Below are positions 24,124 to 32,122 of a stretch of DNA of 64,000 bases, in pieces; positions within the stretch are counted from its first letter, which is position 1, and each line of letters opens with the position of its first letter. A program made the translations under genes and the position numbers. This DNA is from Nocardia ninae NBRC 108245 (GTDB taxonomy: Bacteria; Actinomycetota; Actinomycetes; Mycobacteriales; Mycobacteriaceae): assembly GCF_007990755.1 (NCBI RefSeq), contig NZ_BJXA01000002.1, positions 62,001-126,000 of the forward strand, read 5' to 3'. The notes beneath the pieces are model-generated. The model saw nothing but the letters and a program-made list of their open reading frames with translations, searched no databases and had not been told where the DNA came from.

Positions 24124-24411
24124 TCAGGTCAGGAGTCTTACGCGTACCAGCAGCATGATCGGGCACTCCGGCAGCGTGCTGCCCTCCACCCACAATCGGG
24201 TGCATTCAGTGTGCTTGACCGGGGTGCTGTAACCGGTGTGCTCGAGTGCGATGACGATTCCGCCGATGGTCAGTGCGAGCGCCGCCGCCGCACCGATCAG
24301 CGGCCGCAACAGCTCGAGTGGTCGCTGCGAGGTGAGTTCGGTGCACCGCGCTCGCGTCAGTTGCCATCGCTGCCATAAGCGCCGCATCGGCGATAGTCCA
24401 CTTTTGTCCAT
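24124..24411 (-). CDS. Possible small membrane protein (doubtful)
   Basis: 95 codons with one hydrophobic helix in the middle (LIGAAAALALTIGGIVIAL) flanked by basic residues and followed by a Cys-containing tail. There is no clear ribosome binding site. A 10-bp inverted repeat (24409-24440) covers the proposed ATG. It may be a chance frame between the MFS remnant and the next gene. Confidence 0.3.
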   Translation of the reverse strand: MDKSGLSPMRRLWQRWQLTRARCTELTSQRPLELLRPLIGAAAALALTIGGIVIALEHTGYSTPVKHTECTRLWVEGSTLPECPIMLLVRVRLLT

Positions 24412-24440
24412 CCCACAGTCCTGCCCTCGCCTGTGGGATG
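24409..24440. terminator. Hairpin in the intergenic region
   Basis: CATCCCACAG (24409-24418) pairs perfectly with CTGTGGGATG (24431-24440), with a 12-base loop. It could terminate transcription from the DUF2306 gene (minus) or the MFS remnant (plus). Confidence 0.4.
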
Positions 24441-24539
24441 AATCGCGATGGGGAACAACATGTTACGTAGCGGCACGCCGGGGTTGGCGACGGCTCGATT
24501 CGATGCCGGCAACGGTTCGGCATACGGTACGGCGAGTGA

Positions 24540-25235
24540 TCAGCGGTTCACCGGCTGCGGCAGCTCGGTGAGCGTCGTGTTGCTGCGGCGGATCAACGGA
24601 GCCAGCGTGCGCTGGACAATGAAGTACTCGGCAACAAGCACGTTGCCGAGGAGTGACGCCCACGTGCTGGCGGTGTAGATATCTCGGTACTCGAGCGACG
24701 GAATGATCTTCGCCAACTGCGTACCGGTCAGCAGGTAGAGACGTAGCGTCACGGCGGCGAAGGTGAGTGCGTAGTTGCGGATCATCCAGATCCGGTGCAA
24801 CTGCACCTCTCTACGTCGGATCGTGCGATAGGCCTGTGCGGCCGAGTACAACCACGCGACCACCAGCAGGTAAAAGGCGACCTGCAACGGGAAGCCGCTC
24901 GGCGTCACTGCCGCGGCGTACGACGCTGCGGCCGCGGCGGCCACGACCGACATCAGATACACCCGGCCTGCCATTCGGTGCCACTGTGGAAATCGAGTTC
25001 GCAACTGCGGCAAGAACTGCCACGGTCCGATGAGCAATGCCAAACCGGCCGGGGCCGCATGCACCACCAAGCTCACGTAATACCCCGGGATGGTTCTGTC
25101 GATCGGCACGGTCGAACCACCGGTCAGGTACGGCGTTACGAAGAAGACCGCGATATAGATCGCCAGCACGGCCAGCAAGCTCCACAGGAACCACCACCAG
25201 CGCCGGCGGACAGTCTGTGACACGACTGCGGACAT
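24540..25235 (-). CDS. DUF2306-type multi-pass membrane protein
   Basis: 231 residues from ATG 25235, with GGAGA 9 bases upstream. There are about six hydrophobic helices. The LRTRFPQWHRMAGRVYL segment and the later EVQLHRIWMIRNYALTFAAVTLRL segment, each with a conserved His in a basic loop, are characteristic of DUF2306. The function is unknown; a haem- or quinone-related membrane role has only been speculated. It is 46 bases downstream of an SDR gene on the same strand, so the two are likely one transcript. Confidence 0.75.
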   Translation of the reverse strand: MSAVVSQTVRRRWWWFLWSLLAVLAIYIAVFFVTPYLTGGSTVPIDRTIPGYYVSLVVHAAPAGLALLIGPWQFLPQLRTRFPQWHRMAGRVYLMSVVAAAAAASYAAAVTPSGFPLQVAFYLLVVAWLYSAAQAYRTIRRREVQLHRIWMIRNYALTFAAVTLRLYLLTGTQLAKIIPSLEYRDIYTASTWASLLGNVLVAEYFIVQRTLAPLIRRSNTTLTELPQPVNR

Positions 25236-25281
25236 AGGTGAATCTCCAATACTCCGAGAGAAATGCAGTAGTCCGCCGGTG

Positions 25282-26088
25282 TCAGTTGCCCTGCGCTGCA
25301 ATAGAAACCGTCTGCCACTCGTTCCATGTGGCAAGCCGGGACTCGTATTCCTCGGTCACGATCCGCAGCGCTCCGTCTCCCAGCAGCAGGCGCAGCGGCG
25401 GCTTCTCGGCGTCGACCAGGGCAAGGATGGCATCGCGGGTCGCGCTGGGGATGCCGAAGCGCTGCGCCGCGTAATCGGGGTCGGCGCGAACTGGGTCGTA
25501 CGCCGGATTCTCGGTAGCGAATGTCGCCAACGTGAATCCGGTGTCGTAGGTGGCGGGTTCGAGCAGGGTGACGTGAATGCCGAAGCCGGCGACCTCGGCG
25601 GCCAAGGACTGCGACAACCCCTCCAACGCCCACTTCGACGCGTTGTATGCTCCGACATTCGGCGATGCCACAATCCCCCAGAGGCTGGAAACCTGGATGA
25701 TGTGGCCGCTGCCCTGCGCCCGCAGCATCGGCAGCGCTGCCTGGGTAACCCACAGCGAGCCAAGGAGATTGGTCTCCAACTCCGCCCGGATCTGGTGCTC
25801 GGTGAGCTCTTCGACCATGCCGAACTGCATGAACCCGGCATTGTTCAGGACTACGTCGAGCCGCCCGAAATACCGCGCGACCTGGTCGACCGCGGCGAAA
25901 TCAGCGGCCCGGTCGGTCACTTCCAACGACAACGGCAGGAACGTTTCCGGGAATGCGGCGGCCAGATCGGCCAATGCGGCGATGTCGCGAGCGGTGCCGG
26001 CCACCCGATCGCCCCGTTCCAGCGCGGCACAGGCCCACTCCCGCCCCAGTCCTCTCGACACCCCGGTAATCAACCACACCTTGCTCAC
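25282..26088 (-). CDS. Short-chain dehydrogenase/reductase
   Basis: 268 residues. The N-terminus LITGVSRGLGREW is the TGxxxGxG cofactor motif, with TARD at the second strand suggesting NADP(H). LNNAG is present. Catalytic Ser (QVSSLWG) and YNASK (Tyr-x3-Lys) follow. The C-terminal third resembles the classical SDR group often annotated as retinol-dehydrogenase-like. The substrate is unknown. Its promoter region contains three CCTGTAAG-type repeats. Confidence 0.9.
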   Translation of the reverse strand: MSKVWLITGVSRGLGREWACAALERGDRVAGTARDIAALADLAAAFPETFLPLSLEVTDRAADFAAVDQVARYFGRLDVVLNNAGFMQFGMVEELTEHQIRAELETNLLGSLWVTQAALPMLRAQGSGHIIQVSSLWGIVASPNVGAYNASKWALEGLSQSLAAEVAGFGIHVTLLEPATYDTGFTLATFATENPAYDPVRADPDYAAQRFGIPSATRDAILALVDAEKPPLRLLLGDGALRIVTEEYESRLATWNEWQTVSIAAQGN

Positions 26089-26127
26089 GTGACCTGCCTC
26101 TATTCGTCCGACTCAGTTGGATAACGC

Positions 26128-26179
26128 CCGTAAGGCTACGCCTGTAAGTCGAATCGAGGCAAGAGCTAACACCTGTAAG
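26128..26179. repeat. Three direct repeats upstream of the SDR gene
   Basis: CCGTAAG (26128-26134), CCTGTAAG (26141-26148) and CCTGTAAG (26172-26179) lie 40-90 bases before the SDR start. They are possible half-sites for a regulator of the SDR-DUF2306 unit. Confidence 0.4.
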
Positions 26180-26225
26180 TTTTTCGATGCAATGTGACAG
26201 CGCTGTCTACGCTGCTCGGCTGATT

Positions 26226-26242
26226 TCTCGCGAATCGCGAGA
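26226..26242 (-). terminator. Hairpin after the HxlR gene
   Basis: TCTCGCG-AAT-CGCGAGA is a perfect 7-bp stem with a 3-base loop, 4 bases downstream of the HxlR stop on the minus strand. Confidence 0.5.
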
Positions 26243-26246
26243 GCCG

Positions 26247-26930
26247 TCAGTCATCCGTCGCCGACGCCCCGGTGACGGCGGTCGCCCGTCCCGGCGGAAA
26301 TATCCTGCTGAGGATTCGCTTGTCCCCCTGGAGATTTCCCACGGCGAGGGCCTGGTCGATCGTGAGCCCGCCTGCCGCGAGCCCGACGACGACCTCCGGC
26401 GCGGCGGTGAAGACCGTATCCGGCTGCTGGCCGGGCGAGGCGGTCGCGCTGGGCCCGTCCTCGTCGATGCGCAGGACCATGCGGAATCCGTCCGTGTCGA
26501 TGCCCAGCTCCACCGGCGGAGTCGCAGTGATTCCGCGCAGCAGGGCGGGCAGGGCGAGTGCCAGCCAGCGCGGCTGGAACGAATCGTCGTTGCGCCCTGT
26601 CATCAGCAGTGGCGCGCCCCATCTGCCGAGCGCCTCCATGGGCTCTCGGAGGCTCGCACCCCACGGCGTCAAGGCGTAGAGAACTCCCGAGTCGCCGAGT
26701 TGCCGCTGCACGATGCCGTTCGACTCCAGCGTCCGTAGCCGCTCTGCCAGGAGGTTGGTCGCGATCCCCGCGAGTGAGTTCTTCAGCTCCGTGTAGCGCA
26801 TCGGGCCGGGGAGCAACTCGCGCACGATCAGCAAGGTCCAGCGCTCGCCCACGATGTCGAGGGCGCGCGCGAGGGCGCAGAACTGCCCGTAGGAACGGGC
26901 ACTCTTGGCTTCGTGCTTGACTTCATCCAT
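26247..26930 (-). CDS. HxlR-family regulator with C-terminal SCP2-like domain
   Basis: 227 residues. Residues 15-100 are the HxlR winged helix: CALARALDIVGERWTLLIVRELLPGPMRYTEL and GIATNLLAERLRTLE. Residues about 125-215 form an SCP2-like sterol-carrier fold (GFRMVLRIDEDG...LTIDQALAVGNLQGDKRIL), an arrangement known in actinobacterial HxlR proteins. The ATG at 26930 is preferred over the adjacent GTG at 26933. It is divergent from a DHA2 efflux pump with a perfect palindrome between them, so it probably represses that pump. Confidence 0.88.
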   Translation of the reverse strand: MDEVKHEAKSARSYGQFCALARALDIVGERWTLLIVRELLPGPMRYTELKNSLAGIATNLLAERLRTLESNGIVQRQLGDSGVLYALTPWGASLREPMEALGRWGAPLLMTGRNDDSFQPRWLALALPALLRGITATPPVELGIDTDGFRMVLRIDEDGPSATASPGQQPDTVFTAAPEVVVGLAAGGLTIDQALAVGNLQGDKRILSRIFPPGRATAVTGASATDD

Positions 26931-26934
26931 CACG

Positions 26935-26949
26935 GTTGATTATATCAAC
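26935..26949. promoter_or_regulatory. HxlR operator candidate
   Basis: GTTGAT-TAT-ATCAAC, perfect 6-bp arms with a 3-base centre, beginning 5 bases before the HxlR ATG in an unusually AT-rich spot. Confidence 0.5.
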
Positions 26950-27070
26950 TGCAAGGAGGGACCTCGCGCAGAGGAGATCCGCATCAGCTGACCGGCCATC
27001 GTGGTGTCTGGCTGAAATCGGTACCGGGGACACCTGATTCGAAGAACTTTCCTCTGAGAAAGAGCACCTT

Positions 27071-28510
27071 GTGATGACACGCGCGGTGGAAAATTCGTCT
27101 GTTCTGTCGCCCAGGCGCGGCAAGTTGGTTCTGGCGCTGCTGTGTTCGATCGGTTTCCTGGATTTCATGGATGCGGTGATCGTGAATGTGGCGTTGCCGT
27201 CGATGCAGCATCAGCTCGGCTTCTCCGAGCAGGGCTTGCAGTGGGTCGCCACTGGTTATCTGCTGACCTACGGCGGTTTCATGTTGTTGGGTGGGCGCGC
27301 GGCGGATTTGGTCGGGCGTCGGCGGGTGCTCGTCGCCGGTGTGGTGGTGTTTGCCCTGGCGTCCCTGGTCGGCGGGTTCGCTACCACCGCCGAACAGCTG
27401 GTCGGTGCTCGTATTGTGCAGGGCGCGGGTGCTGCGTTGATGATGCCTGCGGCGTTGTCGCTGGTGACGACCTCGTTCAAGGAGGGTTCGGATCGACATC
27501 GGGCTCTGGGGGTCTGGGGTGGCATGATCGGGGCGGCTTCGGCGAGCGGGGTATTGCTCGGTGGGGTGCTGACCGAGTATTTCGGTTGGCGTTCGGTGCT
27601 TTTGATCAACCCGATCATCTGTGTATTGCTGCTGGTCGCGATCTATGGGTTGTTGCCTGATGATCGGCGCAGTGCCTCGCGGGCGAGTTTCGATTTGCCG
27701 GGTGCGGTTCTGGGGACCGGGGGCATGCTGTTGCTGGTGTACGCCATCGTTGAGGCGCCGCATGCGGGGTGGGACTCGTTGAGCACGATCTCTCTGTTCG
27801 CGGGTGCGGTGCTGTTGTTGGTGGCGTTCGTGGTGAACGAGCATCGCAGCCGGAATCCGTTGATGCCGTTGTCGATTTTCCGGGTTCGTGGGCTCGCGGC
27901 GGCTGATGCGACGCAGTTGATCGCGATCGCGGGGTTCATGTCGATGTTCTTTTTCCTTAGCCTCTATATGCAGAACGTGCTCGGGTATTCGGCGCTGCGG
28001 ACCGGGATCGTGTATCTGCCGGTCACGATGGGTATCGGGGTCGGCGCGCTGGTCGCGACGAAGTTGATTCCGTTGGTGGGGACGCGGCCGTTGATCGTGG
28101 GTGGGTCGGTGGTCGCCTCGATCGGTGTGTTCTTGTTGTCGGGTTTGCCGGTCGACGGTGACTACATGACCGATCTGCTGCCCGGCATGATGGTGATGTC
28201 GGTGGGTCTCGGCTTCGTCATGGTGTCGGTCACCAACGCGGCCAATGCTGGAGTGCCGGCGGACAAGTCGGGGTTGGCGGCGTCGTTGTTGAACAGTTCC
28301 CAGCAACTCGGTGGCGCGTTCGGTCTGGCGGTGCTGACCACGGTGGCGACCTCGTATACCGCCGATCTACTGGCTACCGGTACGCCGCCGCCGGAGGCGC
28401 TGGCCTCGGGGTTCAGTCGTGCTTTGCTGGCCAGCGGCATCGCCATCCTCGTCGCGGCGGTGATCGGCCTGCGTACCTACAACACTCGCAGCAACGACGC
28501 ACCCATGTGA
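27071..28510 (+). CDS. DHA2-family (EmrB/QacA-type) MFS drug transporter
   Basis: 479 residues with 14 predicted helices. The opening LCSIGFLDFMDAVIVNVALPSM is the D1 motif of DHA2 pumps. GGRAADLVGRRRVLV is motif A, and a LVGARIVQGAGAALMMPAAL motif follows. Such pumps expel drugs or toxic metabolites by proton antiport. The start is GTG 27071 or ATG 27074. It is divergent from an HxlR regulator and probably under its control. Confidence 0.93.
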   Translation: MMTRAVENSSVLSPRRGKLVLALLCSIGFLDFMDAVIVNVALPSMQHQLGFSEQGLQWVATGYLLTYGGFMLLGGRAADLVGRRRVLVAGVVVFALASLVGGFATTAEQLVGARIVQGAGAALMMPAALSLVTTSFKEGSDRHRALGVWGGMIGAASASGVLLGGVLTEYFGWRSVLLINPIICVLLLVAIYGLLPDDRRSASRASFDLPGAVLGTGGMLLLVYAIVEAPHAGWDSLSTISLFAGAVLLLVAFVVNEHRSRNPLMPLSIFRVRGLAAADATQLIAIAGFMSMFFFLSLYMQNVLGYSALRTGIVYLPVTMGIGVGALVATKLIPLVGTRPLIVGGSVVASIGVFLLSGLPVDGDYMTDLLPGMMVMSVGLGFVMVSVTNAANAGVPADKSGLAASLLNSSQQLGGAFGLAVLTTVATSYTADLLATGTPPPEALASGFSRALLASGIAILVAAVIGLRTYNTRSNDAPM

Positions 28511-28837
28511 CCATGCTCGTCGGAGGTCGGCCGCACCGAAATGCGGTTAGCCGGGCGGAAGCCGAACGCTATGGTTGTCCGCGCGAAAGCTGTTGATTTC
28601 TACCCTCATCGCATTACTCCCTTGCGAATTACGCACTGCGCGAACCGAACCGAACCGCTGCGGTGGCGGAAGCGAGATCGCGCCGCGCCGGGCCGACTTC
28701 CGTCGAGCGGCCGGGCATTCCGTCCATCGGCAGTTTTCGCCGTGCGACCCAACAGTCGAGTGGGGGCTTCGGCACTGTCGAAGACGCTCGGCCGCAAGTA
28801 AAATGGCTGCCATATACGGCGCGCGCAAGGAGGGGCT
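28511..28837. other. Intergenic stretch without a recognised gene
   Basis: 327 bases hold only overlapping short frames without start signals. The end carries AAGGAGGGG, the ribosome binding site of the LGFP-repeat gene. The preceding TAAAAT near 28797 could be a -10 element, but no good -35 is apparent. Confidence 0.4.
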
Positions 28838-29593
28838 ATGTCACCCGATCCGCGAAATCAGCAGCACGGGTGGCGCCGAGCCGCCCGAGTCGTCCGAGCC
28901 GCCATCGTTCTCGCGGCGCTCAGCACCCTCGCCGCACCCCAGGCCGTCGCGCAGCCATACCCGATCTACGGGGCGATCCGAGTCGAATACGACGAGGCCG
29001 GCGGTTTCGTCTTCTTCGGCAACGCGATCAACCCGGAGTCCGATGCCGCACGCGGCGGTCGTTGGCAAGCGTTCGAGAAGGACAGCTCGATCTATTGGCA
29101 TCCGCTGGTTTCCGGCGGTCACGCCAATCAGATCGGCGGTGCGATTCGCGCCAAATGGGGCGAACTCGGCTGGGAGAACGGCGCGTTGCGCTATCCCACC
29201 AGCAGAGAGCTGCCAACTCGTAAACCCGGTCGTTTCGGCCACTTCGAGGGCGGCACGATCCACTGGTCCCGAGCGACCGGCGCGCACAACACCTGGGGAG
29301 CGATCCGCGACAAGTGGGCCACCCTGTCCTGGGAGGACGGCAGACTCGGCTTCCCGGTCATCGACGAGTTCCGCGCCAAGAACAACGGCGCCGGACAGCA
29401 TTTCGAGGGCGGCTCCATCTACTGGTCCATCGACACCGGCGCCCGCGTGGTAGCCGGGCCGATCAGAGACATCTGGGCGAGCCAGAACTGGGAGAACGGC
29501 CGCTACGGCTACCCGATCAGCGACGAATACGACTACAACGACGGCCGCGCCCAGGACTTCCAGGGTGGGCGTATCGAGTGGCGTCCCCGTTGA
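28838..29593 (+). CDS. Secreted LGFP-repeat protein
   Basis: 251 residues with a strong AAGGAGGGG site. A signal peptide ends AVAQP (about 40). The rest is built of LGFP-type repeats, for example AIRAKWGELGWENGALRYP, then AIRDKWATLSWEDGRLGFP and PIRDIWASQNWENGRYGYP. Each is followed by a GGxIxW strand. LGFP repeats are found in cell-wall proteins of mycolic-acid bacteria, where they are thought to hold proteins to the envelope. No catalytic domain is attached, so this is likely a structural or binding protein. Confidence 0.9.
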   Translation: MSPDPRNQQHGWRRAARVVRAAIVLAALSTLAAPQAVAQPYPIYGAIRVEYDEAGGFVFFGNAINPESDAARGGRWQAFEKDSSIYWHPLVSGGHANQIGGAIRAKWGELGWENGALRYPTSRELPTRKPGRFGHFEGGTIHWSRATGAHNTWGAIRDKWATLSWEDGRLGFPVIDEFRAKNNGAGQHFEGGSIYWSIDTGARVVAGPIRDIWASQNWENGRYGYPISDEYDYNDGRAQDFQGGRIEWRPR

Positions 29594-29694
29594 TCGAGTC
29601 GGAGCGTTGGCCGCGGACCGCCGCATCGTCACTGCGCGCCAAGGGTTTTCGCCGGGACTGACCCGACACGTGGGTTGCCGTGCTTCGAGCGCAG

Positions 29695-30147
29695 CTAAGC
29701 ACCGTCGTCGCCATCGCGCAGGGAATGGATCATCCTCCGCAGGATCCGGAACGCGGCGGCCTGCTCGGACTCGGTCAGCCCGGCCAGCATTCTGAGCTCG
29801 ACGGACCGGACGGCTGCACTCGCCTTCTCGAGCTTCCGTCGGCCGCGGGGCGTGAGCCGCGTGGGAAGCACCTTCCCGACGGGTGCCTGTGCGGGCCTGG
29901 TCACGTGGCCTTCGCGTTCCAGGGCCTGGAGCAGCACATTCATCGACTGCCGCGTCACGAACGCGCCCCGCGCGAGCTCGGAGTTCGACAGGCCCGGTCG
30001 TTGCGCCAGCAGCTCGAGGCAGGAGTAGTGCGTCACGCTCATCCCGAGCGGCCGCAGCGCCTCCTCCATGGCTGCGCGCAGCGCGCTCGACGCCTCTTTC
30101 ATCAGATAGCCCAGTGATTTGTTCAGGTCGACGCCGTCTTGACTCAT
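29695..30147 (-). CDS. MarR-family regulator
   Basis: 150 residues. The winged helix spans about 40-105: THYSCLELLAQRPGLSNSELARGAFVTRQSMNVLLQALEREG, then a basic wing (LPTRLTPRGRRKLE). The start codon at 30145-30147 lies inside one of two palindromes shared with the divergent VOC gene, so autorepression is likely. Confidence 0.9.
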   Translation of the reverse strand: MSQDGVDLNKSLGYLMKEASSALRAAMEEALRPLGMSVTHYSCLELLAQRPGLSNSELARGAFVTRQSMNVLLQALEREGHVTRPAQAPVGKVLPTRLTPRGRRKLEKASAAVRSVELRMLAGLTESEQAAAFRILRRMIHSLRDGDDGA

Positions 30148-30163
30148 GTCAGTATTCTGACAT
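30146..30163. promoter_or_regulatory. MarR operator 1
   Basis: ATGTCAG-TATT-CTGACAT, a perfect palindrome with 7-bp arms, overlapping the MarR start codon. Confidence 0.65.
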
Positions 30164-30172
30164 ACATTGATC

Positions 30173-30192
30173 CGTGTCAGAAGACTGACACG
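30173..30192. promoter_or_regulatory. MarR operator 2
   Basis: CGTGTCAG-AAGA-CTGACACG, a perfect palindrome with 8-bp arms, 28 bases centre to centre from operator 1 and sharing the TGTCAG/CTGACA half-sites. It lies 18 bases before the VOC start. Confidence 0.7.
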
Positions 30193-30210
30193 AAAAGAAG
30201 GAGTAACACC

Positions 30211-30579
30211 ATGCCCGCCACCGGCCCCGACTTCATCTCGCTACAAGCGCGCGACCTCGACACTTCACAGGCGTTCTACGAGCAGTACCTCGGCCTCGTC
30301 CGCTCGCAGGCCGGACCGCCGCACGCCGTCGTCTTCGAGACGAAGCCGATCGCCTTCGCGCTCCGCGAGGTCATTCCCGGCACTGACCTCGAGTCCGTTG
30401 CCCGGCCCGGTATCGGTGCCGCGATCTGGCTGCACGCCACCGACGTCCAAGACATTCACGATGCTCTCGTCGCCGACGGCCACCCCATCGTCTCCGCGCC
30501 GATAGACGGCCCCTTCGGCCGGACATTCACCTTCGCCGACCCCGACGGCTACCAGATCACGCTGCACGATCGCGCCTGA
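30211..30579 (+). CDS. VOC-family (glyoxalase/bleomycin-resistance fold) protein
   Basis: 122 residues, ATG 30211 with AAGGAG upstream. The pattern FISLQARDLDTSQAFYEQYLGL and GRTFTFADPDGYQITLHD is that of a single vicinal-oxygen-chelate protein made of two beta-alpha-beta3 modules. The metal ligands are not clear: the usual first His is replaced by a Ser-Leu-Gln segment. It may be a dioxygenase, a glyoxalase-like enzyme or an antibiotic-binding protein. Its control by a divergent MarR suggests induction by a small aromatic or electrophilic compound. Confidence 0.88.
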   Translation: MPATGPDFISLQARDLDTSQAFYEQYLGLVRSQAGPPHAVVFETKPIAFALREVIPGTDLESVARPGIGAAIWLHATDVQDIHDALVADGHPIVSAPIDGPFGRTFTFADPDGYQITLHDRA

Positions 30580-30600
30580 CGGGTCGAAGGCCGAGCTATT

Positions 30601-30617
30601 TATGCATCGTGTGCATA
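30601..30617. repeat. Inverted repeat TATGCA-N5-TGCATA
   Basis: Perfect 6-bp arms (30601-30606, 30612-30617) in the gap between the VOC gene and the membrane protein gene at 30675. It is a possible operator for the latter. Confidence 0.35.
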
Positions 30618-30674
30618 TGTCTGCGCGTCGAGGGTAGGCGGTACTAGCAGCTACTTCGACGAATGGAGGCTCTG

Positions 30675-31322
30675 ATGAACGTCGATGAGAAAGTTTCCGC
30701 AGACCGCGGTCCGGCGCTCAGAATTCCGCGTAGCCGGGGAGCCCTCGGCGGGCTCGCGGTCTTACTCCTGGGCGTCTGGGGTGCGCTGATCCCGTTCCTC
30801 GGACCGTACTTCGATTTCGCGTTCACGCCGGATGATGCCTGGGTGTGGACCTCGGCGCGTGGCTGGCTCGAGGTGCTTCCCGGCATCACCGCGATCGTAG
30901 GCGGTTTGCTGATGCTGGCGAGTCGCAACCGTCTCGTCGCCGGCTTCGGTGGTTGGCTGGCCGCGGCGGCGGGCCTGTGGTTCATCATCGGACCGTTCTT
31001 GACGGACCTGCTGAACATCGGCGCACTCGGCGATCCGGTCGCGACCTCCGACCTGAAACGCGCTGTCCTGCAACTGACCTTCTTCTACGGCCTCGGCGCG
31101 CTGATCCTGTTCTTCGCCGCGACCTCGCTGGGCCGGCTGTCCGTACGCAGCGCACGCGATATCGCCTTTGCGCGACGCGAGGTCGATGCCAAGACCGCGG
31201 CTCGAACGGACACCCGGGGCGCCATAGTCGAGCGGCCGGAACCGGTGGACACGACCGAACGACCCGCGTTCGGCACCCAGCCGCAACTGCACAAGCCGGG
31301 ACTGGGTGGCGGGCACGCTTGA
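30675..31322 (+). CDS. Four-helix membrane protein of unknown function
   Basis: 215 residues from ATG 30675, with GGAGG 5-6 bases upstream (an ATG at 30663 lacks this). Four hydrophobic helices lie at about 24-46, 70-86, 92-108 and 130-150. The segment WTSARGWLEVLPGITAIVGGLLML contains conserved-looking Trp and Arg. The last 60 residues are hydrophilic and cytoplasmic-like. I do not recognise the family. A strong terminator hairpin follows 25 bases later. Confidence 0.75.
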   Translation: MNVDEKVSADRGPALRIPRSRGALGGLAVLLLGVWGALIPFLGPYFDFAFTPDDAWVWTSARGWLEVLPGITAIVGGLLMLASRNRLVAGFGGWLAAAAGLWFIIGPFLTDLLNIGALGDPVATSDLKRAVLQLTFFYGLGALILFFAATSLGRLSVRSARDIAFARREVDAKTAARTDTRGAIVERPEPVDTTERPAFGTQPQLHKPGLGGGHA

Positions 31323-31347
31323 CCCGCGGTTCTGCCGCAACCAATCA

Positions 31348-31391
31348 CCGAAAGCCGAAATCCCTTGTAGGCCAGGGATTTCGGCTTTCGG
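31348..31391. terminator. Very strong hairpin (18-bp perfect stem)
   Basis: Bases 31348-31365 pair without a mismatch with 31374-31391, with the loop TGTAGGCC. The left arm starts CCGAAAGCCG and ends ATCCCT. It ends the membrane-protein transcript and insulates the TetR-GH39 pair. Confidence 0.7.
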
Positions 31392-31468
31392 CATTTCGCA
31401 CCATCATGGCACGGGGGCCCGGGCGACCAAAACCTTCACTAGCTACAGCCAAATAGCTACGGTTGCGG

Positions 31469-31486
31469 AGCTACGGATCCGTAGCT
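31469..31486. promoter_or_regulatory. TetR operator with extra half-sites
   Basis: AGCTACGGATCCGTAGCT is an 18-bp perfect palindrome 12 bases before the TetR start. Two more half-sites, TAGCTAC at about 31440 and TAGCTACGG at 31454-31462, precede it. Confidence 0.6.
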
Positions 31487-31498
31487 AAAGTCTGCGGT

Positions 31499-32122
31499 AT
31501 GCCCGAGACCGAAGAGCAACCCGGACGCCGCCGTTCCCTCGCCGATGTCCTGAATGCTTGCCGGACAGCGGTGATCGCCGAAGTAGCCGAGACAGGACTG
31601 GGGCGGCTCTCGATCGAAGGGATCTCCCGCCGAGCGGGGGTGGCGAAGACCTCGATCTACCGGCATTGGCCCTCGATCGAGGAGCTCCTGCTCGACGCAC
31701 TCGACCACGCCCATCCCGTCGAGACGGTCGACCTCGACGGCGGTGGCTTGCGCGTGGATCTGCTGCGCTCGCTCGAACAGCTGGTCGGCTGGCTCGCCGG
31801 ACCCAACGCCTCCGCCGTCGCGGCGATCCTCGCCGAGCGGCAGCGGCGGCCCGAACTCGTCGAAGCCCTCTACACCCGAGTATTCGACACCCACGGCAAC
31901 CGATTCACCCGCACCGTCATCGAGCACTACGCCGAACGCGGTGACATCGACGCACGGCTGGTCACCCCGGTCGTCGTCGACATCGGCGAAGCCCTCGTGA
32001 TCAAACACCAGATCGACACCGGGAACCTGCCCGATGCGCACACTCTTGCCGCGATTGTCGACCAGGCGATCCTGCCTGCCCTCGGCCTCGCGCGCACGCC
32101 AGAAGAAGGAAGCCCTGAATGA
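31499..32122 (+). CDS. TetR-family regulator
   Basis: 207 residues. The helix-turn-helix is LSIEGISRRAGVAKTSIYRHWPSIEELLLDAL (about 40-70). The C-terminal part resembles the TetR_C_16/AcrR-like helical core. The stop codon overlaps the start of the GH39-like gene (ATGA), so the two are co-transcribed and likely autoregulated through the palindrome at 31469-31486. Confidence 0.9.
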   Translation: MPETEEQPGRRRSLADVLNACRTAVIAEVAETGLGRLSIEGISRRAGVAKTSIYRHWPSIEELLLDALDHAHPVETVDLDGGGLRVDLLRSLEQLVGWLAGPNASAVAAILAERQRRPELVEALYTRVFDTHGNRFTRTVIEHYAERGDIDARLVTPVVVDIGEALVIKHQIDTGNLPDAHTLAAIVDQAILPALGLARTPEEGSPE

